Shown here: positions 54,203 to 64,000 of the stretch, in pieces | How the letters are laid out: each line of letters starts with the position of its first letter | Numbering within the stretch: position 1 is the stretch's first letter | Assembly: GCA_040768665.1 (NCBI GenBank) | Contig: JAXGMN010000032.1 | Location: 93,142 to 157,141, forward strand | Reading direction: 5' to 3' | From: JABWBD01 sp040768665 | GTDB lineage: Bacteria > Planctomycetota > Planctomycetia > Pirellulales > Thermoguttaceae | DNA: 64,000 nucleotides | Position numbers and translations under genes: made by a program | The notes under the pieces: model-generated | The model's database searches: none | Told to the model about the DNA's origin: nothing | Seen by the model: only the letters and a program-made list of their open reading frames with translations

Positions 54203-57200
54203 CGGAACCTGCCGATGATGGCGCGGCGGATGTTGGTCGTGTCGTTCGACTGGATGGCGCTTCCTCGAGGGTGATGTCGGCGATCAGGGTCGGATCGGCG
54301 AGACGGTAGGCCGAGAAGCCCGTGTTTACCTGGCCGATGATTCGGCGGGTCAGCGTTGCGTCAGGCGAGTTGTAACTGCCGCTGCCGCTGGTGTCGCCGA
54401 AGAAGGCCGCAACGTGGATGCCATCGTCGTCGATGGAAGGTACTTCGGGCAGACCGGAGGCGTTGCTGAATACGTGCAAATCGGCAATGTCCAGCGTGCT
54501 TCGCCGCGTAGGGGGCGGTGTCGGGAACGGTCGCCGCAAAGGAACTGAACAAGCTGGCCCGCGGTGGAGCCGGCCTTGTCGTGTCGACCGTAAGGATGGC
54601 GATGCCGGGCGATGGCAAGGACAATGCCGCCTCCGCGCTTCGCCGGCCGCCGCGGCAGGGTCGAGGACAAAGTCCGTAATCTCCAGCAGCAGGGATCGTA
54701 GTGCAATTGCATGTCGAGAGACGACAGCCCGAAACCGTCGCTGACCAGAAGAGGAATGCCGGCCGTTGGATTATCGGCCAGCAACTGGACGAGCTGGCCG
54801 TAGCCGCGAGCGAAGTTGGGTAGGCTGACCGTGACCGCGCCCGGACGGCGAAGCAACGACGAACTCGGCCACGTAGTCGCCGCCCGGGGCCCGTCGAGCT
54901 TCGCCATCGAGAAGGTTCCCGAAAACGTCCCGAAACGCAGTCGCGCGCTGGTGAGCGTGGCGGTATAGCTATCGGCGGGCAAAACGCCGGCGATCGCAAT
55001 GAACGTTGCTTGCCGCCGGTCTGGCGACGACCAGCAGACCTGAAATGACGCCGGTACCGGCATCGACGAGGTCAGGTCGGCGGGGCCGAATATCCCCCTT
55101 GGTCATAAAGGTTCAAGAACGTCCATGTCGAGTGGGCCGTTGAACTGGACCATGAACCCGGTAGCGGTTGGCGTAGCGAATTTCCAGGAGCGTCGGCGGA
55201 TAGTCGTCGTTGAGAATCGTACCGACGGCCTGCGAGTTCGCCAGGGGGTTGGCTGGCGGCGGAGAGGTTGCGAAGAAAGTTTCATCCGGTTCGATCAAAG
55301 TGTCGCCGAAGACGTTGACAGGAACGACGATCTCATGACGCCGGGGTCAAACACGGGCGGCAGCCCTTGGATGGGCATAGTCGGCGGCGTCGGCAGTGCC
55401 GTCAGCCCGTAGACCTCACCGACACAGGCACGTCGCAAGGGGCGGACAATCTGAGGGTGAATTGCAGGGGGGTGAAGCCGTCGTCGCCTTCGGCGTGCCA
55501 CGTCGCCGATGCTGATTTCGGTATCGTCGTTGAGAATCCGGCCTTCGGCAGCGGCCTTGGCCGATGGTGCCGCCTCGGCGCACCAGATTGAGGAAGAAGC
55601 TTTCGCCGGGCTCGATGGCTTCGTCGCCGTAGACCAGAACCATGTCGTCTGCGGAAACTGCTCGCCGGGCTGGAAAACGACCGAGCCGAGGACGGGGAGG
55701 TAGTCGTCGCCGGCGACGGCCTTCCGTCGGCAGTTGCATAGTCGACCACCACGACGGCGGCGGCCGGTTCGGAGAGGGCAACGGTGAAGAAAGCCGTCGC
55801 CATACCGCTGCCGCTGTCGCCCTCGATCACGGCCGCCTCTTCGATCGAGACGACGGGGCCGCTGTCGTCGTCGAGGATTCTGCCTTCCCCGAGCCCGTCC
55901 AGGATCGTGGCTCCTTGGGCATCCCACAGGCGGACGTAGAACACCTCATCGGGCTCGTCGAACAGGTCTCCGGGGACCGCAATCGACAGGATCCGCGATT
56001 GCTCGCCAGGAGCGAAAGTGACCATCGTGCCCAGCGGGTAGAAATCGTCGCCGGAGCGGGCGGTGCCTTCCACGGTGCCGAGATTCACGGAGACCGGCTT
56101 GAGCGGCCGGGTCCGAGAGAGAGGATGAAGGCGAAGTAGGTCGTGGCTCCGTCGTTTCCCTCCAGGGCGAGCGACGTCGTTGATGGTGAGGCCGGGGAGG
56201 GTGTCGTCGTCGAGGATCGTGCCGGTGCCCTGGCCTTTGACGATGTTGGCGGCAGACGCCCAGGCGAACGTTGACGAAGAAGGTCTCGTCGGACTCGGCG
56301 TTTGCATCGCCGGGCAGGAACCGCGATCGTCTGGTGCTCGCCCGGATTAAACGTGATCTGGCCGCTGATCGGCTGGAAGTCTTCGATCGCTTTGCCGTGC
56401 CGTCGCCAGCGACATGAAGTTCACGGGCGTGACAGGGGCTCGGCTCGGAAGGCGACCGTGAACAAAACTGCCGGTGGCCAGCGCCCGTCGGCTCCTTCGA
56501 GTTGAACGACGTCGTCGATCGAAACGTCCAGGTCGCCGCCGTCGTCGTTAAGCATGGTGCCGACGCCCTCGCCGTCGGCGATGCGTGCCGCGTCGGCCTG
56601 CCAGAGTCGAACGGAGAAGGTCTCGTCCGGCTCCGCTCGTCGCCGTGGACCGTGACCGCGATTGTGCGGAACTGCTCGCCCGGATTGAAAATGAGATTAG
56701 CTCGATAGGTATTGGAAGTCTTCTTCGGCAGCGGCACTCCTTCCGACACCACGAATCGCACCTCGGTCGGCGCAGCGGCCGGACGCGAGAGGGAGACCGT
56801 GAAAACCATCGGCGTGGTTGCGCCCGGCAGGACTCAAGCTGCGTCACATCGTCGATCGACACGGTGGGTAGCGTGTCGTCGTCGAGGATCGTGCCGACGC
56901 CGCGACCACCGACGATGCGGGCCCCCGTGGCCTGTCGGAGATTGACGAAGAAGACCTCGTCGGCCTCGAGGGTATCGCCGAGGACCGGCACGGTGATGCT
57001 CGCGACTGTTCGCCAATATTGAAAGTCGGGATCCCGCCGAAGGGAGAGGAAGTCCTCATCGAGGCTTGCCGTGCCCTGAGCGGTGATGTACTCGACCTGA
57101 ATTGGCCACGGCGGACTCGGTAGAGGTCACGGTGAAAACGAAGTACTGCGTGGCCCAGAGGAGTACTTCATATTGCGTGACGTCGTCGATCGAGACTTCC

Positions 57201-60200
57201 GCGGGGAACGGTGGGGTATCGTCTCGTCGAGGATCGTGCCGATGCCCTCGCCGTCGGCAATGCGGCAGCCGGCGGCCGCTGAGCTTGTGAAGCACTTCAT
57301 CGGGCTCCGGCTGGTGGTCGCCCGGCACGAGGATGGAGATGGTCTTGAGCTGCTCGCCGACGGCGAAGGACACCTGGGAATAAACCGATTGGTAGTCCTG
57401 GTTTCGGACGGCAGTGCATCTGCTGCAGACGTAGGCCACGTCGTCGGCCAGCGAGCGGGTTCGGAAAGAGACGGTGAAGAAGTACTGTGTGGTTCGGAGA
57501 ATCCTTCATATTGGGTCACGTCGTTGATCGAGACGGTGGGACCGGTGTCGTCGTCGAGGATCGTTGCCACCCCTTCGCCGTCTGCGACCAGGTAATCGCC
57601 GTAAAGAGAGTGCCTGGACTTGACCGAAAGGTCTCGTCGGCTTCGGCCACGGCATCGCCGTTGACCAGGATCGAAGTCGTCTTGTACTGTTCGCCGAGCG
57701 GGTACGCTCCGAGTAGAGCGGCTGGTAGTCGTCCGGACGGACTGCCGTGCCGTCGCTCGATACGGGCACCGTGATCGGCCAGCGAGGCTCGGAGAGGAGA
57801 CGGTGAACACGAACGCACCCTGGTAGCCCGGCGGTCCTTCGTAGGCGGTGACATCGTCGATGGAGACCGACGGCGGGTGTCGTCGTCGAGGATCGTGCCG
57901 GTGCCGACACCGTCGGCGATCGTGTAGGCGCCGTAGTTCAAGAGCTTGACGGCAAAGCTTTCGCCGGCTTCGCGGTACTCGTCGCCGTTGACGGGGATGC
58001 TGATCGTCTTGTACTGCTCGCCCACGGCGAAGCTCAATTGCCCTTCCACAGGCTGGTAATCCTGCGTTCGGATCGCGGTGCCGTCGCTGCACACGAAGGG
58101 CACAACGATGGGCCAGCCAGCGGGTTCAGACAGGAGACGGTGAATACGAAGGGGCTCTGGTAGCCCGGCGGCCCTTCGTAGCCGGTGACGTCGTCGATGG
58201 AAACGGACAGGCCGCTATCGTCGCCGAGGATGGTTCCCTCGCCGCGGCCGCCGAGGATTCCTGCCGCCCTGAGGCCTGGGTGAGAACGACGTGAACGTCT
58301 GAAATGCGCCTTCGGGGAGAGCATCGGCGGTGACCGTGACGGTGATGGTTTTGAACGACTCGCCGGGGCGAAGATGAGTTGGCCCGATCGGTACGTATAG
58401 TCTGGTCTTGCCAGGACGTAGCGGTGCCGTCAGCGGTGCGGTAGTTGACGGTAACCGGCTCGTGGCGGGCTGCGAGAGGAAACGGTGAAGACAAGGGCAT
58501 GCTGCCGGTGTAGCCCTCGGCAGGGGCCGCGTCGCCGATCGAAATATCAGGACCGGTATCGTCGTCGAAGATCGTGCCGATCGCCCTGACCCGGACGACC
58601 GTCGCGGCGAACGCTTCCGCCAGCCTGACACGAAAAGTCTCCGATGCTTCCAGCGGCGAGTCGCCATCGAATGCGAATCAGATGGTCTTGTGTTGCTCAC
58701 CCGGCAGAAATTCCAACTGACCCGATGCGGCCTCGTAGTCTTCTCCGTCGTGAGCCGTTCCGTCGGACGTGGCGTAGCCGACAAGGATCGCTCCGATGGC
58801 CGGTTCGGAGAGCGACACGGTGAATTCCGCAAAGGCTGTTTCTCCGCTATCGCTTTCCAGGATCGCGACGTCGCCGACGGACACTTCCGGGCCGGCATCG
58901 ACGATGATGCCGGCAGCCCTGCCGTTGAGGATCGTTGCACCTGTGGCCTGCAAGAGGTTGACGAAGAAGATCTCGTCGGGCTCGGTAAACGGGTCGTCCA
59001 ACACCCGGATGGAGATCTCAGCCGACGTTTCGCCGGGCGCGAAGGAGAGAGTGTCGCTTGCAAAAGAGTAGTCGGGGCCGGCGAGGGCCGTTCCGTCGGC
59101 CGTGGAGTAGTCGACGAAGACGGTGGCGGGCGAAGGCTGGGAGAGGGTGACGGTGAACGTAAACCAGGCGTCTGCCCCTGCGCCCTCATAGGCTCGTACG
59201 CCGTCGATGGAAAGCGTGGGGCCGTCGTCGTCGAGGATCGTGACGGCGGCCCGGCCTCTGGCGATCGTAGCGCCCGTTGCTTCGAGGAGATCGACGTAAA
59301 AGACCTCGTCGGATTCGAGATCCGAGTCGGATTGGATCGAAAGGAACAACGGTTGGTACTGGCTCCCTGCAGGGAAGACCAGTTGGCTTGCGGCCGGCAG
59401 GTAGTCTTCGAGGAGCCTGGCGGTTCCATCGGCGGTCGCGAAAAAGACGACAACCTGTTCGGCGGCCGGCTCGGAGAGTGCGACCGTGAGCACCGCGGTA
59501 GCACCGCCGTTTCCCTCGACCACCACCGCGTCTTCGATTACGACCGTAGGCGGCGTATCGTCGTCGAGGATCGTTCCGATCCCGTAACCATCGGCGATGG
59601 TCACCCCGCCGGATGCGTAGTCAAGGTGGACGAAAAACGTCTCGTCGGGCTCGGGCTGTTCATCCCCCAAAACGTCGATGACAATCGTCTGGGACATGGA
59701 ACCGGGAAGATTGGGGTCGAAGAGGACTTGCCCCCAGTTCTGACCATAGTCGTGGCCGGCTCGCGCCGTGCCATCGGCGGTGTGATAGTCCACCGTGATC
59801 GGTTCGCTGGGTGGGGCGGAGAGCGAGACCGTAAAGACAAAGGACGTGACGCCCTGGTCGCCTTCCCGAAGCGTGACATCATCAATCCAGACGAAGAGCG
59901 AAGAAGAATCGAGACTCTCTCTCTCCACTGCCGTGGCAGGGCCGATCCAGAAGACCGGCTGCGCGAGCGGCGCCGTGGGATCGGCATCGTCGTTCATGAT
60001 CCGTCCGGTCCCGCGGCCGGTTTCGATGGTCGCTCTGTCGGCATGGACGAGGCACACATGGAAGAATCTCATCCGGCTCGGCGCAGTGTCGCTGGTAATG
60101 GCCACGAGCACGTTCTGGGAGCGGACGCCCGGCGGAAACACGACCGTTCCGGCGGCGGAGATTAGTCTTCAGCCGGCCTTCGCCGTTGCGTCGGCGGTGC

Positions 60201-63200
60201 GATAGTCGACGGTGACCGTTTGCGTGCTGGCTTCCGGACAGGATCACGGGAAAAGGAGAAAATGCCGGTCTCGAAACCGATGGCATTGCCGATCGACACG
60301 GTTGGCCCGGCATCGTCGTCGAGAATCGTGCCGACACCCAGCCCGTCGGAAATGGTTGCGCCCTCGACGTACCAGAGAAGGACGGAGAAGGTTTCGTCCG
60401 GTTCGACGAACGCGAATCGCCGAAGACCGAGATGTCGATGGCTTGGCTCGTTTCGCCGGGGAGAACGTCAATACGTCCATTCCTGCGGCGTAGTCCTGTC
60501 CGGCGCGCGCTCCGTCTGCGGTGCGGAAGTGGACAATGACGGTGTGTTCGGCCGGTTCCGAGAGCGTCACGAGGAACGAAAGCGCGCGGCACCGGAATCG
60601 CCTTCCAGGCCGTGGCGTTGTGGATGGAGACCGTGGGCATGGGCGGGGAGTCGTCGTCGAGGATCGTCCCCGTACGCGCGGTACGGCATGGTTGCCGCGT
60701 CGGCCTCGACGAGATCGACGTAGAAGAATTCATCCGCCTCGGGCCACGAATCGCCAAGGACTTCGATGGAACGACTCGGGACCGTTCGCCCGGTAAAAAC
60801 GTCAATTGACTCTGCAGTCCTAGTGTAGTCCTCACCGTTGCGCCGTGCCGTCGCCGAGCATGAAGTTCACGGGCAATGACCAGGGGCTCGGCTCGGAGAG
60901 GGCGACCGTGAAGACAAAACTGCCGGTGGCGCCGTCGGCTCCTTCGAGTTGAACGACGTCGTCGATAGAAACGTCCAGGTCGCCGCCGTCGTCGTTAAGC
61001 ATGGTGCCGACGCCCTCGCCGTCGGCGATGCGTGCCGCGTCGGCCTGCCAGAGTCGAACGGAGAAGGTCTCGTCCGGCTCGGGCAGATCGTCGCCGTGGA
61101 CCGTGACCGCGATTGTGCGGAACTGCTCGCCCGGATTGAAAATGAGATAGCTCGATAGGTATTGGAAGTCTTCTTCGGCAGCGGCACTTCCTTCCGACAC
61201 CACGAATCGCACCTCGGTCGGCGCAGCGGCCGGACGCGAGAGGGAGACCGTGAAAACCATCGGCGTGGTTGCGCCGGCGGGACCCTCAAGCTGCGTCACA
61301 TCGTCGATCGACACGGTGGGTAGCGTGTCGTCGTCGAGGATCGTGCCGACGCCGCGGCTGCGCGTGATCGTGGCATACCTGCCGGAAGCCTGCGCCCAGC
61401 GGAGGTCGACAAAAAAGGTCTGGTCGGGTTCGGGAAGGGGGTCGCCCGAGATGGGGACGATGATCGTCTTGGACGTTTCGCCGGGGGAGAAGCCGAGATA
61501 GAGGTTCGTCTCGGACTCCGGGGTGCGATAGGCTACGGTCATGCTCTGCGGAGCCGGCTCGGAGAGTGTGACGGTAAAAGTGAATGGCGTCACGTAACCG
61601 TCCGGCCCTTCGGGCAGTGTGACGTCGTTGATCGAGACGCTGGGAAGCGTGTCGTCGTCAAGGATCGTGCCGATGCCGCGGCTGCGCGCGAGGGTGGCGT
61701 AGGGGCCGGATGAACCCCAGCGCGCCTGGGTCAGATCCACGAAAAAGGTCTCGTCCGGTTCGGCGAGGTCGTCCCCCGTGACGGGAACCTCGATGGTGCG
61801 CGAGATCTGGCCGGGGGAGAAATCCAGCATCAGGCTCGATTGTGCACCGGGGAGTCGGTACCACACGGTGAGACTTTCCGGTGCCGGTTCGGACAACGCG
61901 ACGACGAATGGAAAGAGGGTCTGGTATCCGTCCGGGCCTTCCGGCAGGGCGACGTCGTTGATCGAGACGTCGGGCCGGGTGTCGTTGTCGAGAATCGTGC
62001 CTACGCCGCGGGATTTGACAATCTCGAGGACGGTGCCGGTCGAAGGCTCGACGGCGTACGTCACGTCGACAAAGAAAACTTCATCGGCTTCCGGCAGACT
62101 GTCGGAGAGTACGACCACGTCGAAGGCCGCCGCGCTATGCCCGGCGGTGATGTCGACGTAGCCGCTGGGAATCTCCTGATAGTCTTGCTCCCAAGCGGTG
62201 GCGGTTCCGTCGGCGGTGCGATAGTAGACGCGGATCGTCTGCGCGGCCGGTTGCGAGGACTCACGACGAACCGGAAGACGGCTTCGCCGGACTCTTCGGG
62301 CAGGGCAACATCGTGATGGAGACGGTGGGCAATGCGGCAACGGTGTCGTCGTCGAGGATCGGCCCGTGCCGCGACCCCGAGCGACGGTGGCGCCGTCGGC
62401 TCGCGTGAGATCGAGGTAGAACGACTCGTCCCCTTCGGCATAATCATCTCCGTTGACATTGACCGTGACGGTTCTGAACTGCTGCCCGGCGAGAAGGTGA
62501 GGGAAGTCGCCACCGGATTGTAATCGCCTTCAGCCACGGCTGAGCCGTCGGAAGTGCGGTAGTAGACAACCATATCGCCCGGGCTGGGTTCGAAAGGGCG
62601 ATCGTGAAGCGATAAGGGGTGGTCACGCCGGAGGGGCCTTCCGGCCACGTGACATCATTGACGGAGACGATGGGAAGGGTGTCGTCGTCGAGGATCGTGC
62701 CGGCCGCGACCGTTGGCGATGGTTGCCCCATCTGCGAGCGTGAGGACGACGGAGAAAGTCTCATCGGCTTCGGGCAGTTCGTCGCCAAACACTGCGACGG
62801 AGATCGTCTTGAAGACTTCGTTGGGGGCGAAGGTCAGTTTGCCCGAGATTGCCGCATAGTCGCTGTCCACCTCGGCGGTCCCTTCGGCGGTCCGAAAGTA
62901 GACGTCGATCGGCTGTGGACTCGGGCCGGACAGGGTTACATTGAAGAGGAAATCGGACGTGCCTCCATCGCCCTCGGAGCGGCTGACGTCGCCGATGGAC
63001 ACCGTGGGAACGGTGTCGTCGTCGAGGATGGTTCCCTCACCGCGGCCCCGGCCGATGACAGCGCCCGCGGCTTGCCAGAGATTGACGAAGTAGATCTCGT
63101 CGTTCTCCGGCAGCGTATCGCCGTAGACCGTAATGGCCACCGTGCGAGAGATCTCGCCGGGCGCGAACGTGACCGAGCCACTCCGGTACTCGTAGTCGGA

Positions 63201-64000
63201 CTGCCAGGTCGCCGCCGTGCCGTCTGTGGTGAGGTAGTAGGCAGTTACCGGCTGCGCGGAGGGCTCGGAGAGGCTGACGGTGAAGAGGAAGGATGCCGCG
63301 CCGTCGTTTCCTTCGTACCCGGCGACGTCGTTGATCGATACGGTAATCGAAGGGCCGGCGTCGTCGTCGACGATCGTTCCGACGCCCTCACCGCTCACGA
63401 TGGTTCCGTAGTCTGTGGAGACCAGGCAGACATAAAACACCTCGTCGGTCTCGGCGACGGCATCATCGGCCAGGTCGACAGCAATGGTGGCGAACCGCTG
63501 GCCCGGATCGAAAGTGATCTGGCCGTTTCGCGCCGTGTAATCGGCGCCGGCAAGGGCAGTGCCGTCGGCAGTTCGGTACCCGACGGTGATCGGCCGGGCG
63601 GCGGGCTCGGAGAGGACAATGGTGAACGACATCTGGCCGGCGCTTTCGGCCGCCGTGAGGCTGTTGATGCCGATTTCCGGTCCGGTATCGTCGTCGAGGA
63701 TGGTTCCGATTGCGTGGCCGTCGGCGATCGACGCTCCGGCGGCGTGCAGGAGGTTGACCGCCAAGAACTCGTCGGGCTCAGCAGTAGTATCGCCGAAGAC
63801 GGGGATGGAAATGACGGCGACCTGTTGGCCGGGAGTGAAGATCACCTGCGACGAGACGGCCGCGAAGTCGGTGGGGGCGGTCGCCGTGCCGTCGGCGGTC
63901 GCGTAGTCGACGACGACCTGCTCGGCAGCGGGGCGCGAGAGCATGATGGTAAAAAGAAAATCGGTGACACCGCTGTCGCCTTCGGCTTGGGTCACGTCGC
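52571..64000 (-). CDS. Giant Calx-beta/cohesin/dockerin-type secreted protein (partial at right edge; frame broken in places)
   Basis: About 3800 residues lie in the window and the N-terminus is beyond 64000. From 64000 down to about 55250 the sequence is a tandem array of about 26 Calx-beta domains of about 110 residues. Each has a VxIxDVxxxEGDxG start, VxYxTADGTA, FxPGE and a VGTILDDD end. Then come VQFNGPLDMDVLEPL (near 55120), an Ig-like part, dockerin-like GDTSGSGSYNSPDATLTRRI (near 54360), a cohesin-like domain (FDILIEFDPNVLAIE, near 54000), and the C-terminal module with two NLSDVILTRNNQ loops (52800-52930). Long clean frames are 62655-64000, 60832-62340, 58678-60141 and 52571-54202; the parts between need frame corrections. 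Calx-beta domains bind Ca and occur in adhesion and matrix proteins. Confidence 0.8.
56392..56907 (-). repeat. Near-identical internal duplicate, copy 1 (frame broken)
   Basis: Almost the same as 60840-61356. It covers the end of one Calx-beta unit, a whole unit (VSIDDVVQLEGADG in the intact copy) and the start of the next. Most differences are small gaps, for example GAGATTAGCTC here against GAGATAGCTC, and a lost GGGCAGA within the E-P-D-E-T region. Confidence 0.8.
60840..61356 (-). repeat. Near-identical internal duplicate, copy 2 (frame intact)
   Basis: The matching copy of 56392-56907. It lies within the clean 502-codon frame 60832-62340. The intact reading shows what copy 1 should encode. 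Confidence 0.8.

Larger units (their letters stand above)
55250..64000 (-). repeat. Tandem Calx-beta array (about 26 units of about 330 bp)
   Basis: On the plus strand the phrase TCGTCGTCGAGGATCGT, encoding the TILDDD end of each unit, recurs roughly every 330 bp from about 55500 to 63690. Units differ in sequence, apart from the near-identical pair 56392-56907 and 60840-61356. Confidence 0.85.

Noticed and set aside
55250..64000. Regular short repeats that could suggest a CRISPR array or satellite DNA
   Set aside because: The period is about 330 bp and the units translate into Calx-beta domains. There are no short identical repeats with unique spacers and no cas genes.

Overview
The window reads as a piece of a Planctomycetes genome (Pirellulales-like). 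The evidence is high GC content; exported proteins with Tat signals, a PEP-CTERM tail and the N-terminal E-x-L-E-x-R-x-M-L-S motif; an M56/BlaR1 peptidase fused to many carboxypeptidase-regulatory-like domains; LamG-DUF4091, DUF1080 and ceramidase-like proteins; and giant Calx-beta/dockerin proteins. No rRNA, CRISPR array or prophage was seen. One tRNA-Asp lies at 26994-27067.

Layout. 1-5.1 kb: a BlaI/BlaR1-type pair on the minus strand, with a near-perfect inverted-repeat operator. 5.2-15.9 kb: exported proteins (FnIII/propeller protein, Tat Gfo/Idh/MocA oxidoreductase, OmpH-like chaperone, lipoprotein, LamG-DUF4091 protein, ceramidase-like protein) and a small membrane protein, with fragments of decayed genes between them. 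15.9-26 kb: an accessory zone with two IS110 remnants, a PD-(D/E)XK Rpn-like protein, an HNH endonuclease with a small partner, a HEPN-motif ApeA-like protein, a group II intron with a broken reverse transcriptase inside a 196-bp direct duplication, a broken RAYT transposase and several REPIN-like palindromes. 26-30.7 kb: a GGDEF protein, tRNA-Asp, a Ca/Na antiporter, an SDR and a Tat-exported TIM-barrel-like protein.

30.8-42.5 kb is a plus-strand catabolic cluster: GntR regulator, fructose-6-phosphate-aldolase-type transaldolase, aldehyde dehydrogenase, NagB-like isomerase/deaminase, PIG-L deacetylase, UxaA/Suy-type small and large lyase subunits, methyltransferase-like protein, LDH2/ComC-type dehydrogenase, D-2-hydroxyacid (SlcC-type) dehydrogenase, MFS transporter and Gfo/Idh/MocA protein. 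The combination resembles a sulfo-transaldolase route: a C6 sulfosugar to sulfolactaldehyde, then sulfolactate, then pyruvate plus sulfite. The NagB/PIG-L pair in the isomerase position would be new. This is inference; an aldonate or uronate pathway is the main alternative.

42.5-64 kb holds large secreted proteins: an FAD-dependent oxidoreductase, an outer-membrane beta-barrel protein, a retropepsin-like/dockerin protein, a PEP-CTERM protein and a giant protein with about 26 Calx-beta repeats that runs off the right edge. Reading frames are broken very often at 42.5-51.2 kb and 54.2-62.7 kb, while neighbouring stretches are clean. Either the consensus is poor there or decay is concentrated there. 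Within the Calx-beta array, a near-identical duplicate of one broken stretch is intact, which favours sequence error.
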